Assembly (NCBI RefSeq): GCF_001187505.1
Contig: NZ_CP012150.1
Coordinates: forward strand, 4,340,001-4,404,000
From: Mycolicibacterium goodii
Lineage (GTDB): Bacteria > Actinomycetota > Actinomycetes > Mycobacteriales > Mycobacteriaceae
Direction: 5' to 3'
DNA length: 64,000 bases
Shown here: positions 9,116-16,811 of the stretch, in pieces
How the letters are laid out: every line of letters starts with the position of its first letter
Numbering within the stretch: position 1 is the first letter of the stretch
Notes under the pieces: model-generated
Databases searched by the model: none
Seen by the model: only the letters and a program-made list of their open reading frames with translations
Told to the model about the DNA's origin: nothing
Made by a program: the position numbers and the translations under genes

Positions 9116-10620
9116 GCCGCACACCTGCCGCGCCACGCGCCTACTACGAGGTCACCGATGACGAGGCCGCGCGACTGCGAGAACGTCTCACCGCTGAGAC
9201 GCACCACCGCGAGGTGCTCCTCCGTGGCGCGACGGTGGTGAGCATGGACCCCGCCACAGGTGACCTGAGTCCTGGCGACGTCCTGATCTCCGGCGAGAAG
9301 ATCGCCGCGGTGGGCGCCGACCTCCTCGGTCGCGCGGGCCCGGGAACCGTCGTGGTGGACATGGCAGGCATGATCCTGATGCCCGGGCTCATCGACAATC
9401 ACCGGCACTGCTGGCAGAACGCGTTCCGTCGCCTCATCGCCGACGCCGATCTCGACACCTACGTGGCCACCACCCACGGCGGGATGGCTCTGCACTACCG
9501 GCCCGAAGACATGTACATCGGCGTGCTCGCCACGATGCTCGGCGCGATCGATCAGGGGGTGACCACGGTTGTCGACTTCTCGCACAATTCGCGCAGCAGA
9601 GAACACTCCGATGCGGTGTTCGCCGGGTACGCAGAGGCCGGGATCCGAGCGGTTCACGCGTCGGCAGCGCCGAACGCCGGCGAGTGGGAGCAGCAGTGGC
9701 CCGACGATCTGGCACGTCTTCGCGACAGCTACTGCGCAGGCGGTTCATCGCTGTGCACCGTGCGGATGGGCCTGGACATCCGGCGGGTCCGGCCGGTCCG
9801 TGAACTGCTGAGGACCGCCCGCGAGGAAGGCCTGGGGATCACCTTCGACGGCGTTCTGGGAGCGGGTGCGGCCCCGGAGATCGCCGAACTGGCCCGCGAG
9901 GGACTGCTGGGGCCAGATGTCACGCTGATTCACTGCACCGACCTCCCCCACGAAGTGTGGGCGATGCTCGCCGACAGTGGCACCCAGGTCACGTTGGCAA
10001 CCACCTCCGATCAGCAGATCGGGATCGCCACCGGACTTCCCCCGATCCAGACAGCGCTCGACCACGGCATTCGGCCGAGCTTGAGCGTCGACGTCGAAAT
10101 ATCCCTTGCCGCAGACATGTTCACCCAGATGCGAGCCACATTGATGACCCAGCGCATGGGGGTGGCGATGCACCGGTACCGCGCCGAAACCGGGTGCCCG
10201 GATATGTTGACCAATCGGGATGTGCTTGAGTTCGCCACCGTGCAGGGCGCACAGGGAAATGGTCTTGGCGCCGTCACCGGAACCCTGAGTCCGGGACGGG
10301 CCGCCGACATCGTGGCGCTGCGCGCCGAGGACATCACCAACATGCCGCTCAACAACGCCGTCGGCACCATCGTGCAAGGCGTGGACAGCAGCCACGTCGA
10401 CACCGTGTTCGTCGGCGGCCGGCTCAGGAAGTGGCGGCGGGAGCTCGTCGGTGCCGACGTGGACCGCATCCGCCGTCAGCTCCGGGCGTCGCGCGACCAC
10501 ATCGCCGCTGCGGCGGGATGGGCGGTCGACGTACTGAACCCGCAATTCAACGCCAAGCCGAAGTTCGACCATCTCGCGTCCTTCGTCGATCGGCAACAGC
10601 ACGAGATGCAGGAGATCTGA
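9112..10620 (+). CDS. ATZ/TRZ-type amidohydrolase, second copy
   Basis: A 502-residue amidohydrolase related to AtzB, TrzN and guanine deaminase. Motifs seen are LIDNHRHCW (metal-binding His pair), TVVDFSHNSR, LIHCTDLP and the Asp in LSVDVEIS. The GTG at 9112 overlaps the stop of the binding-protein gene, so the two are translationally coupled. It differs clearly from the enzyme at 3658-5052, so two successive hydrolytic steps (for example deamination and amide hydrolysis) or two substrates are plausible. The C-terminal 60 residues (RRQLRASRDHIAAAAGW) are a helical extension common in this subgroup. Confidence 0.85.
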   Translation: MSRTPAAPRAYYEVTDDEAARLRERLTAETHHREVLLRGATVVSMDPATGDLSPGDVLISGEKIAAVGADLLGRAGPGTVVVDMAGMILMPGLIDNHRHCWQNAFRRLIADADLDTYVATTHGGMALHYRPEDMYIGVLATMLGAIDQGVTTVVDFSHNSRSREHSDAVFAGYAEAGIRAVHASAAPNAGEWEQQWPDDLARLRDSYCAGGSSLCTVRMGLDIRRVRPVRELLRTAREEGLGITFDGVLGAGAAPEIAELAREGLLGPDVTLIHCTDLPHEVWAMLADSGTQVTLATTSDQQIGIATGLPPIQTALDHGIRPSLSVDVEISLAADMFTQMRATLMTQRMGVAMHRYRAETGCPDMLTNRDVLEFATVQGAQGNGLGAVTGTLSPGRAADIVALRAEDITNMPLNNAVGTIVQGVDSSHVDTVFVGGRLRKWRRELVGADVDRIRRQLRASRDHIAAAAGWAVDVLNPQFNAKPKFDHLASFVDRQQHEMQEI

Positions 10621-10641
10621 CAGACCGATGACAGGAGCCTC

Positions 10642-11538
10642 ATGACCGATCTCTTTCTCGGATTCGACTCCGCCGCTATCGAAGTGAACGGCACCACGTT
10701 GTTCGCCCGCATCGGGGGACCGGTTACCGGGTCGCCGGTGGTGCTGCTGCACGGCTTCCCGCAGTCACACCTGTGTTGGCACAAGGTTGCACCGTCGCTC
10801 ACCGAACAGTTCCGCGTCGTATGCCTGGACCTGAAGGGCTATGGACAATCCGAGGTCGGCGAGCCGGATCCCGACCATCTGGCGTACTCGAAGCAGACCA
10901 TGGCCGCCGAGGTCGTGAGTTTCATGGCCGCGCTCGGACATGAGCGATTCGCGGTCGTCGGCCACGACCGCGGAGCGCTGGTGGCCTACCGGATGGCCCT
11001 CGACACGCCGGATGCGGTGAGGGCACTTGTGGTGATGGACAATTACCCCGCCGTCGCGATCTGGGACCGGATGGCGACCGATCCCGAATTCACCCCGCAC
11101 TGGCGCACGTTCGCCGACGAAGGTGCGGGAGCCGAAGCGGCGATGGCGCCGCATCTGCTTGAGAAACTCGCTGCCGCGCACACCGCATCAGGAGACGCTG
11201 CGGTACTCGGGAAGCAGGCCATGGCGGCCTATCGGCGGGACTGGAGCGATCCTCGCCGAATCCGCGCGTACTGCGAGGATTACCGGGCCGGCGCCCGCAT
11301 CGATCTCGAAGCCGACCGGGCCGCACTCGCGGCCGGAAAGACCATCACTGCTCCGTCTCTGGTCATCTGGGGCGAAGCGTTCCTGGGCCGCGCCGACGAG
11401 TCGCCGGTCGAGGTGTGGCGACGTACCTTCGTTCCCGGGATCACCGGCGTAGAGGTACCAGGTGGGCACTTCAACGCCGAGGAGAGTCCCGCCGAAACCG
11501 CTGCCGCGCTGACGAGCTTCCTCTCGGAGCACTGCTGA
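10642..11538 (+). CDS. Alpha/beta-hydrolase, haloacetate dehalogenase/epoxide hydrolase type
   Basis: A 298-residue alpha/beta-hydrolase. The oxyanion motif HGFPQSHLCWHKV is followed by the nucleophile elbow VVGHDRGALVAYR, with Asp as nucleophile as in dehalogenases and epoxide hydrolases rather than Ser. The terminal catalytic His lies in VPGGHFNAEESP. It is the third gene of the binding-protein operon, 21 bp after the amidohydrolase gene. An Asp nucleophile suggests cleavage of a carbon-halogen or epoxide bond, but the natural substrate is unknown. It converges with the GntR gene, with a 27-bp gap. Confidence 0.85.
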   Translation: MTDLFLGFDSAAIEVNGTTLFARIGGPVTGSPVVLLHGFPQSHLCWHKVAPSLTEQFRVVCLDLKGYGQSEVGEPDPDHLAYSKQTMAAEVVSFMAALGHERFAVVGHDRGALVAYRMALDTPDAVRALVVMDNYPAVAIWDRMATDPEFTPHWRTFADEGAGAEAAMAPHLLEKLAAAHTASGDAAVLGKQAMAAYRRDWSDPRRIRAYCEDYRAGARIDLEADRAALAAGKTITAPSLVIWGEAFLGRADESPVEVWRRTFVPGITGVEVPGGHFNAEESPAETAAALTSFLSEHC

Positions 11539-11565
11539 GCGACCCGGGACTCGACGGGCCGCTGC

Positions 11566-12240
11566 TCAGTCGGCGATCGAGCGATCAGTCGAAAGTAGGT
11601 CCTCGGTCGTGCGGGAGATGTGCCGACACAGCAGGGTGACTGCTTCGTCGGTATCACGCTTCAAGGTCGCGTCCACGATGTCTCGGTGCTCCTGCGCGAT
11701 GTCGCGATCCGACGAGTGCCCGAGTGGCAGCGACCAGCGTCGGTACAGCTCTGCGGCGGCTCGCATCTCGGAGGCCGTCTGGCGGAGGCGAGGATTGGCG
11801 CAGCCGGCCAGCAACGTCTCGTGGAACTCGGCGTGCAGTTGCGCCCAGCGCTCGCTGAACCGCTGAGGGTCGTCGGGATCAAGCATCGGACAACGGTCGA
11901 GCTGATGATGGATCGCGAGAATCGCCGATTCCCATGCAACGTCGCCGTCGCGGATGGCGCGTCGCAGGGTCAGGGTTTCGATCTCACAGCGGGCGTCGGT
12001 CAACCACAGCAGATCGCTGCGCGACAACGGTGTGACGGTGAAACCCGCTTGGGGCACCGACTGCACCAAACCCTCACCCACCAGTCGGGTGAGGGCCTCA
12101 CGAATCATCCCGACGCTGGCGCCGTAGCTTTCGCACAGCTCTGCGAACGGGAGCTTCTGGCCCGGCTCTCGGCGTCCGGAAAGGATGTCAGCACGCAGGT
12201 TTTCGTAAGTGACCTGCTGTCGAGTCTGCTTACCGGCCAT
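11566..12240 (-). CDS. GntR-family transcriptional regulator (FadR/FCD type)
   Basis: A 224-residue regulator with an N-terminal winged helix (residues 10-75, FAELCESYGASVGMIREALTRLVGEGLV) and a C-terminal all-helical FCD ligand domain containing the metal-binding Asp/His pattern (LHAEFHETLLAGCANPRL). The ATG at 12240 has no strong Shine-Dalgarno sequence. A paired ATCGAA/TTCGAA element begins 18 bp upstream of the start, which suggests autoregulation. It is flanked by catabolic genes on both sides and is the only regulator inside the island, so it probably controls the island and responds to a pathway carboxylate. Confidence 0.9.
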   Translation of the reverse strand: MAGKQTRQQVTYENLRADILSGRREPGQKLPFAELCESYGASVGMIREALTRLVGEGLVQSVPQAGFTVTPLSRSDLLWLTDARCEIETLTLRRAIRDGDVAWESAILAIHHQLDRCPMLDPDDPQRFSERWAQLHAEFHETLLAGCANPRLRQTASEMRAAAELYRRWSLPLGHSSDRDIAQEHRDIVDATLKRDTDEAVTLLCRHISRTTEDLLSTDRSIAD

Positions 12241-12257
12241 GCACGCACGGTAACATA

Positions 12258-12282
12258 ATCGAAGCGCAACTTTACTTTCGAA
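12258..12282. promoter_or_regulatory. Paired WTCGAA operator, site B (GntR promoter)
   Basis: ATCGAA at 12258-12263 and TTCGAA at 12277-12282 begin 19 bp apart in the 55-bp gap just upstream of the GntR start codon, matching sites A (7761) and C (13677). This is the expected position for negative autoregulation. Confidence 0.6.
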
Positions 12283-12295
12283 AAGAAGGGGAGTG

Positions 12296-12697
12296 CTATT
12301 CCGGCAGGGGTACCGCCGGAAGTTCCACGTCGATGTGTTGCGAGCCCTGTCCGGGGTAGCCGAGCGCGTAGACGAAGGCCCGGAAGTTCCCCGAGGCGTC
12401 CGCGATCACCTGGTGCGGTGTGTTCGGCGGTGTGTAGATCAGGTCGCCCACCTCGATCACGCGCGCCTCGTCGGCCACCTGCATCACGCCACGGCCCTCG
12501 ATGACGAACCAGTACTCGTGAGTCGGATGGTGGTGGGCCTTGAGCTTCTGACCCGCTTGCACCTGGAACACGCCGGCCAGGGCCATGTAGGTGCCCGTGG
12601 TCTCTTGCTCCTGGGCCTCTTTCGGGATCATGTACTTGGTGGTGGCGGTGCCGAGATGTTCCGGCACTGATTCCATGTCTGTTGACCACACGTGCAT
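12296..12697 (-). CDS. Small cupin-domain protein
   Basis: A 133-residue single cupin. Motif 1 is seen as AHHHPTHEYWFVIEGRG (two His and one Glu as metal ligands) and motif 2 as GDLIYTPPNTPHQV (third His). Such proteins are metal-dependent oxygenases, isomerases or ligand sensors in catabolic operons. It lies between the FAH-family gene (45 bp upstream) and the GntR gene (56 bp downstream) on the same strand, so the three may be one transcript. The exact reaction is not predictable. Confidence 0.85.
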   Translation of the reverse strand: MHVWSTDMESVPEHLGTATTKYMIPKEAQEQETTGTYMALAGVFQVQAGQKLKAHHHPTHEYWFVIEGRGVMQVADEARVIEVGDLIYTPPNTPHQVIADASGNFRAFVYALGYPGQGSQHIDVELPAVPLPE

Positions 12698-12741
12698 GCG
12701 TGCATTGCTCCTTGTTTTGATGGTGGTAGTCGGCTTTGCGA

Positions 12742-13587
12742 TCAGGCGTGGACGAAGTTCTGGGTCAGCGTCCCGATTCCCTCCACCCAGCTCACCAACT
12801 TGTCGCCGTGTTGGAGGAAAAGCTTTGGATCACGGCCGATTCCGACACCGGAAGGGGTTCCCGTGAAGATCAGGTCTCCGGGCAGCAGAGTGACGATCGT
12901 CGTGAGGTAGGCGATGAGGGTGGGGATCGAGAACACCAGATCACGGGTACGGCCGAGCTGCATCTGCTCACCGTTGAGGGTGCAGCCCAGTTCCAGGTCG
13001 GAGGGATCGGGAAGTTCGTCCAAGGTGACGACCCAAGGTCCGGTCGGCGAGAAGCCCGGAAACGACTTGCCCAGGCTGAACTGGGGGACCGGTCCCACGA
13101 ACTGGGCCTTGCGCTCCGACAGGTCCTGTCCCACAGTCAGTCCCGCCACATAGTGCCACGCCTCGGATTCGCGCACCCGTGATGCCGTCCGGCCGATGAC
13201 GACGACGACCTCGACCTCCCAGTCGGTGTTGCCGCCGTCGGGAAGTGTCACGGTGGAGACCGGTCCGCTCAGCGAGGTGGCGAACTTGGTGAACACGGTG
13301 GGCGCCTCGGGCACGGTGAATCCGGACTCGTCGGCGTGATCGCGATAGTTGAGGCCGATCGCAAAGACCTGGCGCGGAGCGGGAACCGGTGCACCGAGAT
13401 CGGTTTCGGCGAACTCGACGTGGTCGGAGAGATCGGCGGTTGCGGCCCAGGTGGTGAATTCGTCCCAGCGCTCGTAGACGGACTGTGGGTCCGCTCCGAA
13501 ACGCCCCCCGCTGGATTTGTGAACGTCCACGGCGACGCCCGATCCCGTGACGAGCGACAGCCGGCCGCCGATGCTGGCGATTTTCAT
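12742..13587 (-). CDS. Fumarylacetoacetate hydrolase family protein
   Basis: A 281-residue FAH-domain protein. The core starts with VFAIGLNYRDHADESG and continues through the metal-binding E-x-E segment (WEVEVVVVIGR) to the C-terminal LLPGDLIFTGTPSGVG signature. Family members cleave acylpyruvates or act as 2-oxo-hept-3-ene-dioate hydratases or isomerases in meta-cleavage pathways. The ATG is preceded by AGGAGG with 3-5 bases spacing. It is divergent from the cupin/extradiol operon, sharing the promoter region with operator site C, which supports a role in processing a ring-cleavage product. Confidence 0.88.
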   Translation of the reverse strand: MKIASIGGRLSLVTGSGVAVDVHKSSGGRFGADPQSVYERWDEFTTWAATADLSDHVEFAETDLGAPVPAPRQVFAIGLNYRDHADESGFTVPEAPTVFTKFATSLSGPVSTVTLPDGGNTDWEVEVVVVIGRTASRVRESEAWHYVAGLTVGQDLSERKAQFVGPVPQFSLGKSFPGFSPTGPWVVTLDELPDPSDLELGCTLNGEQMQLGRTRDLVFSIPTLIAYLTTIVTLLPGDLIFTGTPSGVGIGRDPKLFLQHGDKLVSWVEGIGTLTQNFVHA

Positions 13588-13676
13588 CGATCCTCCTACT
13601 CGCTTCGTGGGTGCGGCGGCATTGCCGCCGAAGATGGCCAGCGATCAACGCGCCTTTGGTGTGACGCTTGCCATGT

Positions 13677-13701
13677 TTCGAAACTAGCATTACGATTCGA
13701 A
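13677..13701. promoter_or_regulatory. Paired TTCGAA operator, site C (FAH/cupin divergent promoter)
   Basis: TTCGAA at 13677-13682 and again at 13696-13701 start exactly 19 bp apart in the 146-bp divergent region between the FAH gene (start 13587) and the cupin gene (start 13734). The upstream copy is embedded in the 8-bp palindrome TTTCGAAA. It matches sites A and B. Confidence 0.6.
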
Positions 13702-13733
13702 TTACGTCAAACGAACGGCCGCTAGGAGTCCTG

Positions 13734-14201
13734 ATGAACTGTGAGATCGCCCGAGGAACGACTGTCCAGGCCGGTCCGCTGGCGACGACCTTCGAGATCA
13801 CCGGAGAAATGGTGGACAACGCGTACTGCGTGGTCCGGCAGACCGTGAAGGCGGGCACGCTGTTCTGGCCGCATGTGCACGTCAACGAAGATCAGGTGAT
13901 CACGGTGCTGAGCGGGGAACTCGGTGTGCGGGTGGGTGATCGAGAATGGACGGCGTCGGCAGGTGACACCGTGTACCGACCGAAGGGTATCCCGCATGCG
14001 GTCTGGAATTCCGGCACGGTCGATGTCGTCATGCTCGAAATCACCAGCCCGGGCAACTTCGACCAGTACCTCGTCGGAATGGCCGAGGTCACCGCTTCCG
14101 GCGACGCGCAAGCCCGTGCCGCACTTCTCGAACGGTTTCAGATCAGTCCGGTGCCGGGGTGGTCCGAAGACCTGTGCGCCAGGCACGGAGTCACCGAATG
14201 A
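13734..14201 (+). CDS. Cupin-domain protein
   Basis: A 155-residue cupin with the metal-binding motif WPHVHVNEDQVITVLSG (His, His, Glu) and second motif GDTVYRPKGIPHAVWN. The ATG at 13734 is preceded by AGGAG at 13724-13728; an earlier in-frame start would overlap the operator. It is the first gene of the plus-strand operon cupin, extradiol-like protein, ketopantoate-reductase-like protein. It may stabilise or isomerise a pathway intermediate, or be a dioxygenase; the sequence does not decide. Confidence 0.85.
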   Translation: MNCEIARGTTVQAGPLATTFEITGEMVDNAYCVVRQTVKAGTLFWPHVHVNEDQVITVLSGELGVRVGDREWTASAGDTVYRPKGIPHAVWNSGTVDVVMLEITSPGNFDQYLVGMAEVTASGDAQARAALLERFQISPVPGWSEDLCARHGVTE

Positions 14202-14253
14202 TCCGCGACACGGCCGGGGATCGGCACCTCGCACAACCAGGACAGGAGTTCTG

Positions 14254-15177
14254 ATGTCACTGCATCGACTCGCAGCCGTCGTCATCGGGGTACCCAACGT
14301 CGATGAAACACGGGACTATTACCAGGAATTCGGACTTTCTCCGGACACGGAGGGATGGTTACAAACCACGGACGGCGGCAGGCAACTTCGCATCGTCAGC
14401 GCCCCGACCCGGCGGCTGATCGAAATGGTTGTCGCCGTGGACGATCAGGACGATCTCGAACGCGCTGCCCGCAATCTGCAACGACTTGGCATCGAGCACA
14501 CGCTTGCCGACCGATCGCTGACGGCGGTGGACGTGCCGACCGGAATCACCGTGACACTGCACACCGCCGCCAGGATGACCCAGCGTGCGCGGCCTGCGAC
14601 GCCCTACAACGGTCCGGGCCGAGTGGAGCGCAGCGGTCGCGCGCCCGGTATCCAACGAACCGGCCAGGTACAACCTCGACGCCTCGGCCATGCCGTCGCG
14701 GGTACCGTCGATCTGGCCGCCTCCATGAGCTTCTTCGTCGACGGCATCGGGTTCCGCGCCAGCGACTTCATCAAGGACAAAGGCGCATTCCTGCGTTGCT
14801 CCTCCGACCACCACAATCTGCTCATCCTCGACGCCCCGGTCAGCTACCTGCACCACACCTCATGGCAGGTCGACGACATCGACGACATCGGTCGAGGAGC
14901 CCAACGAATGTTGGAAGACCATCCGGAGCGCCATGTCTGGGGCCTCGGTCGGCATCACGCAGGCAGCAACTTCTTCTGGTACCTCAAAGACCCGGCCGGC
15001 AATTTCAGCGAGTACTTCTCGGACATGGACTGCGTGACCGAAGATCAACTCTGGACCCCCGAGGTCCTCGATGGCGCCCGCGGGTTGTTCAACTGGGGGC
15101 CGCCACCGCCGCCGTCGTTCATCAATCCAGAAGATCTTGCCGAACTGATGGCCGGCTCGCACGCGACCGCCACATGA
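14254..15177 (+). CDS. VOC-superfamily protein resembling type I extradiol dioxygenase
   Basis: A 307-residue protein of two vicinal-oxygen-chelate modules. The N-terminal half starts HRLAAVVIGVPNVDETRDYY and lacks a complete metal site. The C-terminal half keeps a possible 2-His-1-carboxylate set: His in RLGHAVAG, His in YLHHTSW and Glu in GNFSEYFSD. That arrangement is typical of extradiol dioxygenases of the 2,3-dihydroxybiphenyl or catechol 2,3-dioxygenase type. The ATG is preceded by AGGAG at 14244-14248. It lies 52 bp after the cupin gene. With the divergent FAH protein it suggests ring cleavage, but the substrate is unknown. Confidence 0.82.
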   Translation: MSLHRLAAVVIGVPNVDETRDYYQEFGLSPDTEGWLQTTDGGRQLRIVSAPTRRLIEMVVAVDDQDDLERAARNLQRLGIEHTLADRSLTAVDVPTGITVTLHTAARMTQRARPATPYNGPGRVERSGRAPGIQRTGQVQPRRLGHAVAGTVDLAASMSFFVDGIGFRASDFIKDKGAFLRCSSDHHNLLILDAPVSYLHHTSWQVDDIDDIGRGAQRMLEDHPERHVWGLGRHHAGSNFFWYLKDPAGNFSEYFSDMDCVTEDQLWTPEVLDGARGLFNWGPPPPPSFINPEDLAELMAGSHATAT

Positions 15178-15193
15178 ACCTGGGAGGAAGACC

Positions 15194-16243
15194 TTGAGCG
15201 GCGAAAAGATCGCGGTGCTCGGCAGCGGTGCGAACGGAGCGTCGGTAGGAGCCGACCTGACCCGTGCCGGCCTCGACGTAACCCTCATCGAACAGTGGCC
15301 CGAGCACGTCGAGGCGATGCGCCGCAACGGGATCGAAGTGCGTATGCCGCATACCACCGAGACCACCGATGTACGCGCCTTCAACCTCTGTGACGTCGCC
15401 ACATTCCGGCATGCCTTCGACATCGTCCTGGTGATGGTGAAGGCTTATGACACCCGGTGGGCGTGCGAACTGATCAAGCCCGTCCTCGCCGACGAGGGCG
15501 TCGTCGTCGGTGTCCAGAACGGTATGACAGTCGATCCGATGATCGAGGTCCTCGGGGCCGATCGGGTGCTCGGGTGTGTCATCGAAGTTGCCTCGAACAT
15601 GTTCGAACCCGGGATCGTCAACCGCGACACCACCCGAGAACGCTCCTGGTTCGCCGTCGGTGGCGTCACCGAGGCCGCTCACCAGCGCGCCGAGGCGATT
15701 GCCGAAATCCTCAGGAACTCCGGACAAGTCGAGGTGTCCGACGACATCCGGTCTTCGAAGTGGATGAAACTGATCGCCAACTGCACCGAACTGGTCACCT
15801 CGGCGATTCTCGACATGACCGTGATGGACGCCGCCAAGGTGCCCGGTATGTACGAATTGATGATCGAGGCGGGCAACGAAGCCACCCGCACCGCGATTGC
15901 GCTCGGTCACCAGCTCCGGCCGATCATCGGTATGGCCGAGGCGGACATCACCGCGCCCGAACGCTTCGCGGCGGCCCTGTTCGACATCGTTCACGATGTC
16001 TACTCCACGCCAACACAATTGACCACGGTGCTGCAGGATTGGCACAAGGGTCGCCGCAGTGAGGTGAACGAGATCAACGGGCACGTCGTCCGGGAGCAAG
16101 CCCGGCTCGGCGGTCGGGCGCCGGTCAACGAAGCGGTGGTGCAGATCGCGTCACGGATCGAATCGGGTGACCTCACCGCGGGCCCGGATGTCGCCGACCT
16201 TCTGATGTCGAGTGCCGCGCGCCTGCGAGCACGATCGAGATGA
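15194..16243 (+). CDS. Ketopantoate reductase-like (ApbA/PanE family) oxidoreductase
   Basis: A 349-residue NAD(P)-dependent oxidoreductase. The Rossmann motif IAVLGSGANGASVGADL opens the N-terminal domain, followed by the family segment VLVMVKAYDT. The C-terminal helical domain carries SSKWMKLIANCTEL, containing the conserved Lys and Asn. It starts with TTG behind the strong Shine-Dalgarno sequence GGGAGGAAG at 15183. Catabolic placement argues against pantothenate synthesis; reduction of a 2-keto acid from ring cleavage is more likely. Its 3' end overlaps the convergent TetR gene by 71 bp. Confidence 0.85.
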   Translation: MSGEKIAVLGSGANGASVGADLTRAGLDVTLIEQWPEHVEAMRRNGIEVRMPHTTETTDVRAFNLCDVATFRHAFDIVLVMVKAYDTRWACELIKPVLADEGVVVGVQNGMTVDPMIEVLGADRVLGCVIEVASNMFEPGIVNRDTTRERSWFAVGGVTEAAHQRAEAIAEILRNSGQVEVSDDIRSSKWMKLIANCTELVTSAILDMTVMDAAKVPGMYELMIEAGNEATRTAIALGHQLRPIIGMAEADITAPERFAAALFDIVHDVYSTPTQLTTVLQDWHKGRRSEVNEINGHVVREQARLGGRAPVNEAVVQIASRIESGDLTAGPDVADLLMSSAARLRARSR

Positions 16244-16802
16244 TCTGGTGTGCGTCCGCTCGGGTGAAGGGGCGGGCGCCGCGGGTGACGAACAGCTGGA
16301 CGGGTGCGGCGAGCATCATGCCGATCAGGGTGACGTCGACAGGGGGCAGCTCGCCGCGTTCGATCGCGGTCTGCAGCCGGACCTGCAGGGTGGTGAGGCG
16401 CCGGTCGAACACCTCGTCGACGACGGCGCGCAACTCCGCGTTCTCGCGCGCCGACGCCACGACGCTCAGCAGTGCCCGGCCCTGCGGGCTTGCGGTGGCG
16501 GCGGCGAGCGCCTCGAGGTAGTCGGCGAGATCGGCGTGCAGATCCTCCGAATCGTGCAGGGGTGCCACGTCGGCGCCGTAGGCGGTGAGCGCATCCGAGA
16601 CCAGCGCGGCGCGGTCGGGCCAGTTGCGGTAGACGCTGGTCTTGTTCACGCCTGCGAGTTCGGCGACCTGTTCGTAACGCAGGCCGCCGATCCCGTCGCG
16701 GGCGAGCAGCTCGGCCGCGGCCTTGACAATCCTGCTCCGCACCTGGGCGGTTCGACCTCCTGGGCGGCGACTCGGTTCTCGCGTGGGTCTGTCGTCGGCC
16801 AC
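16173..16802 (-). CDS. TetR-family transcriptional regulator
   Basis: A 209-residue TetR protein. The helix-turn-helix is at about residues 42-62 (YEQVAELAGVNKTSVYRNW), followed by the usual ligand-binding helical domain (TetR_C-like, LQTAIERGELP). It is transcribed 9 bp after the FAD-monooxygenase gene and probably in the same operon, so it likely represses that operon through the inverted repeat at 17966-17982. The last 71 bp are antisense to the ketopantoate-reductase-like gene. Its C-terminal 16 residues (SEGRRHPGPR) look non-conserved. Confidence 0.88.
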   Translation of the reverse strand: MADDRPTREPSRRPGGRTAQVRSRIVKAAAELLARDGIGGLRYEQVAELAGVNKTSVYRNWPDRAALVSDALTAYGADVAPLHDSEDLHADLADYLEALAAATASPQGRALLSVVASARENAELRAVVDEVFDRRLTTLQVRLQTAIERGELPPVDVTLIGMMLAAPVQLFVTRGARPFTRADAHQIISIVLAGARHSTSEGRRHPGPR

Positions 16803-16811
16803 CGCGGCAGT

